Made by a program: the position numbers and the translations under genes. The notes beneath the pieces are model-generated. The model did not search any database. It saw only the letters and a program-made list of their open reading frames with translations, and was not told the DNA's origin. This document shows, one piece after another, positions 7,052 to 12,305 of a stretch of 12,305 nt of DNA; positions within the stretch are counted from its first letter, which is position 1, and the number at the start of each line of letters is the position of its first letter. Source of the DNA: Steroidobacteraceae bacterium (GTDB lineage Bacteria > Pseudomonadota > Gammaproteobacteria > Steroidobacterales > Steroidobacteraceae); contig JAJTCR010000034.1 of NCBI GenBank assembly GCA_021325695.1, forward strand, positions 1-12,305, given 5' to 3'.

Positions 7052-7171
7052 ATGGGGTCAGGGGGTAGTGGACGAGGTGGCGTCGTCACATTGGCGAAGG
7101 CGGCAAAGGATTGGACACAGATGGCGAGGTTGTCACATCCCCTCCCACTATCCCCTACTCCCTGGCCCCTA
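7052..7171. repeat. Inverted heptamer-repeat element between aroA and cmk
   Basis: On the minus strand the aroA stop TAG opens five successive 7-base units (7171 down to 7137): TAGGGGC, CAGGGAG, TAGGGGA, TAGTGGG, AGGGGAT. After a 64-base spacer (7073-7136) come three related units in opposite orientation (7052-7072; on the plus strand ATGGGGT, CAGGGGG, TAGTGGA). CAGGGGG matches CAGGGAG at 6 of 7 and TAGTGGA matches TAGGGGA at 6 of 7, so the RNA could fold into a long imperfect hairpin. It fills the gap between aroA and the preferred cmk start. It resembles the element at 10606-10699 in unit length, in the TAG-type unit and in its place on a stop codon. Confidence 0.65.
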
Positions 7172-8476
7172 TCCCGTCGTCTCTACACGGAGCCCCACCG
7201 AGTTGGCGAGCGCCGCGAAGCCCGGGAACGACGTGGCGACGTTGTCCACGTCCCGGATTTCGATCGGGCCCTGGGCGCGCAGGCTCGCGACCGCGAAAGA
7301 CATCGCGATCCGGTGGTCGCCCCGGCTGTCGATCGTGCCGCCGCCGAATCGTTGTCCGCCGCGAATCCGCATGCCGTCAGGCAGCACCTCGTGTTCGATG
7401 CCGAGCACCTCGAACCCGCGTGCCATGGACGCGATCCGATCGCTCTCCTTCACGCGCAGCTCCGCGGCCCCGGTCACGATCGTCTCGCCTTCCGCGCAGG
7501 CCGCCGCGACGAAGAACGCCGGGAACTCGTCGATTGCGAGCGGGACGAGTCGCTCGGGCACGCGCACGCCGTGCAGCGTCGATGGACGCACTTCGATGTC
7601 GGCGACGGGCTCGCGGCCCCAGCTGCGGTGATTGACGAGGCGGATGTCAGCCCCCATCAGCGCGAGCATCTCGAGGATGCCGGTGCGCGTCGGGTTCACG
7701 CCGACGTCGCGGACGGTGCAGGGCTCTCGTGCGCCGATGCACGCCGCGACCAGAAAGAACGCGGCGGAGGAAATGTCGCCCGGCACCTGGATTCGCGTGG
7801 CCTGCAGCGCACGTGGCGCCGACACGGTGATCACGCCGTCGCGGGATGCCACCTCGACGCCGAAGCTCTGCAGCATGCGTTCCGTATGGTCCCGCGTGAT
7901 CGCAGGCTCGACCACCGTGGTCTCGCCCGCGGCGTACAACCCCGCCAGCAGCACGGCGGATTTCACCTGCGCGCTGGCCACCGGCATCTCGTAGTGAGTT
8001 CCGCGCAGCGTCGCGCCACCGCGGATACGCACGGGCGGTCGCCCGTCGTTCGTCTCGATCCTCGCGCCCATCGCCCGCAGTGGTGCCGCCGCGCGCTCCA
8101 TCGGACGACGCATCAGCGACTCGTCGCCGACCAGGGTGGAGTCGAACGGCTGCGCACTCAGCAGGCCCATGAACAAACGCATGGCCGTCCCGGCGTTGCC
8201 CATGTCGAGCGTCACCTGCGGGTCGCGCAGGCCGTGCAGGCCCAGACCCTCGACGACGACTTCGTTCGGGCCCGGCCGTTCGACGCGGGCGCCGAGGTGC
8301 TCCACCGCGCGCATGGTCGACAGGCAGTCCTCGCCCTCGAGAAATCCGGTCACCTGCGTGGGTCCGTTCGCGAGCGCGCCGAACATGACCGCGCGATGCG
8401 AAATCGACTTGTCGCCGGGCACCGTGATCGAGCCGGCGACGCGTTCGGCCGGCGCCACGTGGTAGCCCGTGCTCAT
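7169..8476 (-). CDS. aroA: 3-phosphoshikimate 1-carboxyvinyltransferase (EPSP synthase)
   Basis: Joins phosphoenolpyruvate to shikimate-3-phosphate, the sixth shikimate step (cytosol). It has 435 residues from the ATG at 8476. Active-site pieces are GDKSIS (21-26), GNAGT (93-97), GDESLMRRPM (117-126), SAQVK (168-172), RDHTER (195-200), NPTRTG (261-266), Asp316 in IDEFP, RVKESDR (341-347, Glu344) and DHRIAMS (387-393). GDKS, SAQ-K, R-H-ER and N-TR are the signatures that separate class II enzymes from the E. coli-like class I, so I call this class II. Loop residue 96 is glycine. The start ATG overlaps the pheA stop (TGATG). The stop TAG is the first unit of a heptamer repeat. Because pheA is frameshifted, the reading frame is open upstream to 9430, giving a possible 753-residue product joining the pheA N-terminal half to AroA. 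Confidence 0.93.
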   Translation of the reverse strand: MSTGYHVAPAERVAGSITVPGDKSISHRAVMFGALANGPTQVTGFLEGEDCLSTMRAVEHLGARVERPGPNEVVVEGLGLHGLRDPQVTLDMGNAGTAMRLFMGLLSAQPFDSTLVGDESLMRRPMERAAAPLRAMGARIETNDGRPPVRIRGGATLRGTHYEMPVASAQVKSAVLLAGLYAAGETTVVEPAITRDHTERMLQSFGVEVASRDGVITVSAPRALQATRIQVPGDISSAAFFLVAACIGAREPCTVRDVGVNPTRTGILEMLALMGADIRLVNHRSWGREPVADIEVRPSTLHGVRVPERLVPLAIDEFPAFFVAAACAEGETIVTGAAELRVKESDRIASMARGFEVLGIEHEVLPDGMRIRGGQRFGGGTIDSRGDHRIAMSFAVASLRAQGPIEIRDVDNVATSFPGFAALANSVGLRVETTG

Positions 8477-9430
8477 CAGAGGATTGCCTTCGGGTACGAG
8501 CCCACGATGCGGAACAGCGACGCCCGAGCCTTGAGCTTGGCGAGCGCGGTCGCGAGCGGCGCCCGCTCGGAGTGACCGTCCACGTCGATGAAGAACACGT
8601 AGTCCCACTTCTTCTTGCGCGACGGTCGGGTCTCGATGCGCGTCATGCTGATCCCGTGCTCGGCAAGCGGTTCCAGCAACCGGTACAAGGCGCCCGGCGA
8701 ATCGGTGTGGGACGCCGAAACCAGCAGCGTCGTCTTGTCGGCATCGCTCGGGTTCACGGCCTTGGGGCCGATTGACGTCGCCGAGCATCGTCATCCGGCC
8801 CATCAGGTTCTGATGGATGCGCAGCTCCACTTCGCCCGAGATCTTGAGCGGCGAAATCAGGAACATGTCCAGCGTGTTGTTGACGGTGCCTTCGGTCGAA
8901 TTCTCGATCGGCACCACGCCGAAATCCGCCGCCCCCGACTCCACCTCGTGGAAGACTTCCTCGATCGACGTCAGCGGCAGCGGGCGCACCGAGTGACCAA
9001 AAAACTTGAGCACCGCCTGCTGCGTGAACGTGCCTTCGGGGCCGAGGTAACCGATCTTGAGCGCGTTCTGCTGCGCGAGGCAGGCGGACATGATCTCGCG
9101 AAACAGCCGCAGGATCTCCTCGTCGCGCAACGGCCCGCCCTGCTCCCGGTTGCGTTCGAGCGCGAGCCGCAACACCTGCGCCTCGCGTTCGGGCCGATAG
9201 AAATCGACGAGCTGGCCCGAGGAATGCTTGGAGACGCCGACCTGCTGCGCGAGTCGCGCCCGCTCATTGATCAGCGCGTGCAGCTGCGAATCCACCGTGT
9301 CGATGCGCTCCCGGATCTGCTCGAGCGGCCGCTTCTCGGGTCGGCCGCGGCTCGTGGAGGCGGGTCGCGAGGCCGGATCGGTGATCCGCGCCTTTCGCCC
9401 CTGCTTTCTCGGTCCCTTTCTCCGGGCCAT
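8476..9430 (-). pseudogene. pheA: pheA, chorismate mutase/prephenate dehydratase, deleted and frameshifted
   Basis: An intact P-protein makes prephenate from chorismate, then phenylpyruvate. Here residues 1-35 are a basic, low-complexity extension. Residues 36-122 are a chorismate mutase domain (LEQIRERIDTVDSQL, FYRPEREAQVL, RLFREIMSACLAQQ). Residues 127-219 are the first half of prephenate dehydratase (GYLGPEGTF, GVVPIENSTEGTVNNTLD, VELRIHQNL). At about 8773 the frame breaks. The other frame resumes with IGPKAVNPSDADKTTLL, then a complete ACT regulatory domain (GALYRLLEPL, TRIETRPSRKK, WDYVFFIDVDGH), ending IVGSYPKAIL. About 75-80 residues are absent, including the TRF motif with the catalytic threonine. 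The ATG at 9430 lies 3 bp after the serA stop. The mutase may still fold, but the dehydratase should be dead. The N-terminal frame runs on into aroA without a stop. True mutation or assembly error cannot be told apart here. Confidence 0.85.
8771..8779 (-). other. Deletion/frameshift junction inside pheA
   Basis: Upstream of this point the dehydratase frame reads MGRMTMLGDV (last codon GTC, 8774-8776). Downstream the correct frame begins ATC GGC CCC AAG at 8772. In family members these two points lie roughly 75-80 residues apart. The missing bases are nowhere else in the window, so this is loss of sequence, not a simple one-base error. Confidence 0.8.
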
Positions 9431-9433
9431 GCC

Positions 9434-10597
9434 TCACACCACCCGAGCGCCCAGCACGCCGTGGATCGCCCGGACCTTGTTGAGCACCGCGGCGGGTACC
9501 GGTGCGTCGATGTCGATCAACGTGTAGGCGAGTTCGCCTCGCGACTTGTTGAGCAGGTCCGCGATGTTGAGGCTCGCGTCGGCCAGCGCCGTCGAAATCT
9601 GTCCCACCATGTTCGGAACGTTCGCGTTCGCGATGGCCAGGCGACACTCGCCTGCACGAGGCAACACGGCCTCCGGAAAATTGACCGAGTGGCGCACGTT
9701 GCCGTTCTCGAGGAAGTCGCGCAGCGTGTCCGCGACCATGATCGCGCAGTTCTCCTCGGCTTCGCCGGTGGACGCGCCGAGGTGCGGCAACGCGACGACC
9801 CGGGGGTGCAATCTCACGGCATTGGTCGGGAAGTCGCAGACGTAGGCCGAGAGGTGCCCGCTGTCGAGCCCATCGAGGACGGCCCGCTCGTCGACGATCT
9901 GCGCGCGGGCGAAATTGAGCACCACGCCCCCGCGACGCATGAGCTTGATCCGCGACGCGCTGACGAGGCCGCGCGTGTGGTCGGTGAGCGGCACGTGCAC
10001 CGTGACGAAGTCGCAGCGTGCAAACAGGTCGTCGAGGCTCACCGCCTGCTCCACGCCGGACGAAAGCTGCCAGGCGCGCTGCACGGTGATCTGCGGGTCG
10101 TAGCCGAGCACCTTCATCTGCAGGCCGAGCGCGGCGTTGGCGACCTCGACGCCGATCGCGCCGAGCCCGACGACGCCGAGCGTCCGGCCCGGCAGTTCGT
10201 GACCGACGAATTTCTTCTTGCCCTGCTCCACGGCCGTCTCGACGGCGTGGTCATCGCCTTCGAGCGAGCGCACGTACGCCCAGGCCTGGCATACGTTACG
10301 CGCGGCCAGGAACATGCCCGCGAGGACGAGTTCCTTTACTGCGTTCGCATTCGCACCGGGCGCATTGAACACCGGGATGCCGCGCTGGCTCAGCTTGGCG
10401 ACCGGCACGTTGTTGGTACCGGCTCCCGCACGAGCCACGGCAAGCACGCTGTCGGGAATTTCCATCGCGTGCATGTCGGCTGAGCGGACCAGGACGGCGT
10501 CGGGGTGCCCGATCTCCGAGGCCACTTCGTAACGGTCGCGTGGCAGACGCTCGAGGCCGCGGACGGAGATGTTGTTCAGGGTCAGGATTTTGAACAT
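9434..10597 (-). CDS. serA: D-3-phosphoglycerate dehydrogenase, ACT-domain form
   Basis: Oxidises 3-phosphoglycerate with NAD to 3-phosphohydroxypyruvate, the first step of serine synthesis. It has 387 residues. The substrate domain includes RAGAGTNNVPV (56-66) and NAPGANANAVKE (78-89). The Rossmann fold has GLGAIG (144-149). Catalytic Arg231 lies in NFARAQIVDE and His272 in LPHLGAST. A C-terminal ACT domain (about 317-387, AIANANVPNMVGQIS) would bind serine for feedback control. The usual triad glutamate (DVFPTEP in E. coli) is replaced by DFPTNAV at 255-261. The ATG at 10597 gives the normal MFKILTLNNIS start but has no good ribosome site: the last unit of a heptamer-repeat hairpin ends 8 bases upstream. 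The gene follows serC and precedes pheA by 3 bp. A role in another 2-hydroxyacid reaction is possible but unlikely beside serC. Confidence 0.9.
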   Translation of the reverse strand: MFKILTLNNISVRGLERLPRDRYEVASEIGHPDAVLVRSADMHAMEIPDSVLAVARAGAGTNNVPVAKLSQRGIPVFNAPGANANAVKELVLAGMFLAARNVCQAWAYVRSLEGDDHAVETAVEQGKKKFVGHELPGRTLGVVGLGAIGVEVANAALGLQMKVLGYDPQITVQRAWQLSSGVEQAVSLDDLFARCDFVTVHVPLTDHTRGLVSASRIKLMRRGGVVLNFARAQIVDERAVLDGLDSGHLSAYVCDFPTNAVRLHPRVVALPHLGASTGEAEENCAIMVADTLRDFLENGNVRHSVNFPEAVLPRAGECRLAIANANVPNMVGQISTALADASLNIADLLNKSRGELAYTLIDIDAPVPAAVLNKVRAIHGVLGARVV

Positions 10598-10605
10598 GGC
10601 TTATC

Positions 10606-10699
10606 GAGTGACTAGTGATTAGTGACTGGTGAATAGTCGGACGGCGCTTTCGCGCGCTCTGGCTCCGACTAGTCACTATTCACTGACCACTATTCACTA
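10606..10699. repeat. Inverted heptamer-repeat element between serC and serA
   Basis: Two arms of five 7-base units (consensus TAGTGAN) face each other around a 24-base GC-rich spacer (10641-10664). Plus-strand arm 10606-10640 has units such as TAGTGAT and TAGTGAC and ends in TAGTCGG. Arm 10665-10699 starts with CCGACTA, its exact complement. Unit by unit, 28 of 35 positions can pair, and the innermost 7 bp are perfect. On the minus strand the element starts with the serC stop codon TAG and ends 8 bases before the serA ATG. Because each unit carries TAG or TGA and 7 is not a multiple of 3, three units in a row stop all three frames. Confidence 0.85.
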
Positions 10700-11644
10700 A
10701 CCTTTAGTCCTTTGAAATTCCTTCATGTACTCGACCAGCGCGTCGACGCCGGCCAGCGGCATGGCGTTGTAAATGCTCGCGCGCATGCCACCCACCGAGC
10801 GGTGTCCCTCGAGCGCGACGAGACCCGCCCGCTTCGCGCCTTCGGCGAACGGCTTTTCGAGTTCGACGTGCGGCAGCGTGAACGGCACGTTCATCCAGGA
10901 CCGGCACTCGACCGCGACCGGGTTCCTGTAGAAACCGGACCCGTCGATGGCTCCGTAGAGCTTTGCCGCCTTCGCCCGGTTGCGTTCGGCCATCGCCGCG
11001 AGACCGCCCCCGCGCTTGACCCAGTCGAACACGACGACGAGTCCGGCCGGACCGATGTTCTTCTGCGCGCCCGCATAGATGACGCCGTAGCGGCCGACGT
11101 CCAGCGGGCGTGACAGGATCGTCGAGGAAAAGTCGGCGACCAGCGGCGCGTCACCGTCCGGGACGAAGGGAAACTCGACACCGCCGATCGTCTCGTTCGG
11201 CGTGTAGTGCAGGTAGGCGGCGTTGGGCGAACGCTTCCACTCCGATTGTGGTGGCACGTGCGCGTAATTCGAGGAGGCCGCGTCGGCCACGACGTTGACC
11301 TTGCAGTACTTCTTCGCCTCCGCGATGGCCTTCTTCGACCAGGCGCCCGTGTTCACGACGTCGACGACTGCGTCTGGCGTGGTCAGGTTGAGCGGAATCC
11401 CCGCAAACTGGGCCGTCGCGCCCCCCTGCAAGAACAGCACCTTGTAGCTCGACGGCACCGCGAGCAGTTCGCGCAGGTCGGCCTCGGCCTGCTGCGCGAT
11501 GCCGACGAACGCCTTGCCGCGATGGCTCATCTCCATGACGGACATGCCGTGGCCGTGCCAGTCGAGCATCTCTTCGCGCAGGCGCTCGAGCACTTCCTGA
11601 GGCAGCGCGGCCGGGCCGGCACTGAAGTTGTAGACGCGGGTCAT
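10697..11644 (-). CDS. serC: Phosphoserine aminotransferase with internal in-frame deletion
   Basis: PLP enzyme that converts 3-phosphohydroxypyruvate and glutamate to phosphoserine, and also acts in pyridoxal phosphate synthesis. It has 315 residues against about 360 in the family. NFSAGPAALP (6-15), SVMEMSHRGK, LFLQGGATAQFAGIPLNL, NTGAWSKKAI, ADFSSTILSRPLDV and YAGAQKNIGPAG with PLP Lys195 are all intact. After GLVVV (residue 205) the sequence jumps to FDWVKRGGGLAAM. In E. coli SerC, recalled from memory, these points lie about 44 residues apart. The missing piece holds the conserved NTPPT motif that contacts the PLP phosphate of the partner subunit. The C-terminal part (SFYR-like GFYRNPV, RSWMNVPF, GHRSVGGMRASIYNAMPL) is normal. 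Activity is doubtful. The ATG at 11644 is the family start. The stop TAG lies within a heptamer repeat. Confidence 0.88.
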   Translation of the reverse strand: MTRVYNFSAGPAALPQEVLERLREEMLDWHGHGMSVMEMSHRGKAFVGIAQQAEADLRELLAVPSSYKVLFLQGGATAQFAGIPLNLTTPDAVVDVVNTGAWSKKAIAEAKKYCKVNVVADAASSNYAHVPPQSEWKRSPNAAYLHYTPNETIGGVEFPFVPDGDAPLVADFSSTILSRPLDVGRYGVIYAGAQKNIGPAGLVVVFDWVKRGGGLAAMAERNRAKAAKLYGAIDGSGFYRNPVAVECRSWMNVPFTLPHVELEKPFAEGAKRAGLVALEGHRSVGGMRASIYNAMPLAGVDALVEYMKEFQRTKG

Positions 11645-11679
11645 GAACGGGGTCGTCTCCGTCGGTTGTTTTACGAAGC

Positions 11680-11688
11680 ATTTTAGCA
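11680..11688 (-). promoter_or_regulatory. Extended -10 promoter upstream of serC
   Basis: On the minus strand TGCTAAAAT (TG, one base, then TAAAAT) is a good extended -10 sequence in an otherwise GC-rich region. Transcription would start near 11673, giving a leader of about 30 bases before the serC ATG, with a GGAG ribosome site about 12 bases upstream of the start. No good -35 is seen, which extended -10 promoters can tolerate. It would drive serC-serA-pheA-aroA and perhaps cmk. Confidence 0.5.
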
Positions 11689-11711
11689 GGGCATTCGAGG
11701 CCCACGACGAT

Positions 11712-11737
11712 GCGACGGCATTTGCTTATGCCGTCGC
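11712..11737 (-). terminator. 10-bp perfect hairpin downstream of gyrA
   Basis: GCGACGGCAT (11712-11721) and ATGCCGTCGC (11728-11737) form a perfect 10-bp stem with a 6-base loop, about 30 bases after the gyrA stop and upstream of the serC promoter. No T-run follows on the minus strand, so it is an imperfect terminator candidate. Its place between gyrA and a separate promoter fits an end-of-gene structure. Confidence 0.4.
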
Positions 11738-11768
11738 GGCCGCGTCGCGTCGCAACCGGGAATCAGTC

Positions 11769-12305
11769 TCAGGCCGACGGTGGCGCAGCTTCGCCCGCGG
11801 CAGGCTCGTCGCCCGGTGCGATCGCGCGCTCTGACGGAGCCAGCGGCTCGACCTCGTCTTCGATCTCGCCCTCGACGTCGCTGCTCGGCGGCTCGGGGTC
11901 GACCGACTCGACGCCGATCAGGCGCTCGCCCTCGTCGAGCTTCATCAGGCGCACGCCCTGTGTGTTGCGCCCGAGGACGGACACCTCGGAGGCCGGCGTG
12001 CGCACGATGGTGCCACTCGAACTCATGACCATGAGTTCGTTTTCGGTCGTCACCTGCGTCGCCGCCACGAGCTGCCCATTGCGCTCCGTCGTCTGGATGG
12101 CAATGACGCCCTGCCCGCCGCGTCCGTGCACCGGGAATTCCTCGACCGACGTGAGCTTGCCGTAGCCGTTTTCGGATGCGACCAGGATCAGGCCGTTCGA
12201 ATCGGGGATGATCAGCGAAATGACGCGCTCGGATTCCGGCATGCGGATGCCGCGCACGCCCGCCGCGTTGCGACCCATCGCGCGCACGTCGTCTTCCGAG
12301 AAACG
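11769..12305 (-). CDS. gyrA: DNA gyrase subunit A, C-terminal end
   Basis: The last 178 residues of GyrA; the rest lies beyond the right edge. This is part of the C-terminal beta-propeller that wraps DNA and gives gyrase its negative supercoiling ability. Recognisable blades are VRAMGRNAAGVRGIRM, ISLIIPDSNGLILVASENGYGKLT, GQGVIAIQTTERNGQLVAATQV, ELMVMSSSGTIVRT and VLGRNTQGVRLMKLDEGE, all close to E. coli GyrA. The protein ends in an acidic, Pro/Ala-rich tail of about 45 residues, comparable to the acidic tail of E. coli GyrA that tunes supercoiling. Stop TGA at 11769-11771. The gyrA-serC order is common in gammaproteobacteria. Confidence 0.95.
   Translation of the reverse strand, partial: RFSEDDVRAMGRNAAGVRGIRMPESERVISLIIPDSNGLILVASENGYGKLTSVEEFPVHGRGGQGVIAIQTTERNGQLVAATQVTTENELMVMSSSGTIVRTPASEVSVLGRNTQGVRLMKLDEGERLIGVESVDPEPPSSDVEGEIEDEVEPLAPSERAIAPGDEPAAGEAAPPSA

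Noticed and set aside
7030..7089. Longer cmk from the GTG at 7089
   Set aside because: The added residues translate a repeat arm, have no ribosome site, and are absent from the family.
8700..8790. Programmed ribosomal frameshift in pheA
   Set aside because: A slip could not restore the roughly 75-80 missing residues, and no slippery run is seen; sequence is lost, not just shifted.
1..12305. CRISPR arrays, tRNA/rRNA genes, insertion sequences, phage or defence genes
   Set aside because: None seen: no spaced direct repeats of CRISPR type, no transposase or integrase motif, and the window is almost fully occupied by core genes with short gaps.

Overview
The window is a stretch of high-GC chromosomal DNA whose genes all lie on the minus strand. 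Gene order and protein families point to a gammaproteobacterium: gyrA, serC, serA, pheA, aroA, cmk, rpsA, ihfB, lapA, lapB, a small ComEA-like gene, galU and gabT, listed in the direction of transcription (right to left). IHF-beta, LapA/LapB and the rpsA-ihfB pair are gammaproteobacterial traits. A finer placement (Xanthomonadales/Nevskiales-like or Pseudomonas-like) is only a guess. I see no rRNA, tRNA, CRISPR, phage or transposase gene.

Right part (12305 to about 7029): the C-terminal end of gyrA, then a run for serine and aromatic amino-acid synthesis. SerA and SerC are steps 1 and 2 of serine synthesis. PheA (chorismate mutase/prephenate dehydratase) and AroA (EPSP synthase) serve the shikimate and phenylalanine routes, and Cmk phosphorylates CMP/dCMP. 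A probable extended -10 promoter lies just upstream of serC. Gene borders are tight (3 bp between serA and pheA, a 1-base TGATG overlap between pheA and aroA). The exceptions are serC-serA and aroA-cmk, each of which holds an inverted array of 7-base TAG-starting repeats that begins on the stop codon of the upstream gene.

Middle part (6348 to 3658): rpsA (ribosomal protein S1, 557 residues) with a possible self-regulatory leader, ihfB with an unusual poly-aspartate tail, and the overlapping lapA-lapB pair that controls lipopolysaccharide synthesis. Left part (2477 to 1): a secreted helix-hairpin-helix (ComEA-like) protein, galU (UDP-glucose supply for envelope sugars) and a GABA aminotransferase cut by the window edge.

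Three things stand out. (1) pheA has lost about 75-80 residues of its dehydratase domain together with a frameshift, which joins its N-terminal half in frame to aroA in a 753-codon frame. (2) serC has an in-frame loss of about 44 residues that includes a conserved cofactor-site motif. Both lesions lie within 3 kb and could be real decay or misassembly. (3) The two heptamer-repeat hairpins look like one family of intergenic element. I found no gene set that looks like a new defence, mobile or secondary-metabolite system; the rest is ordinary core genome.
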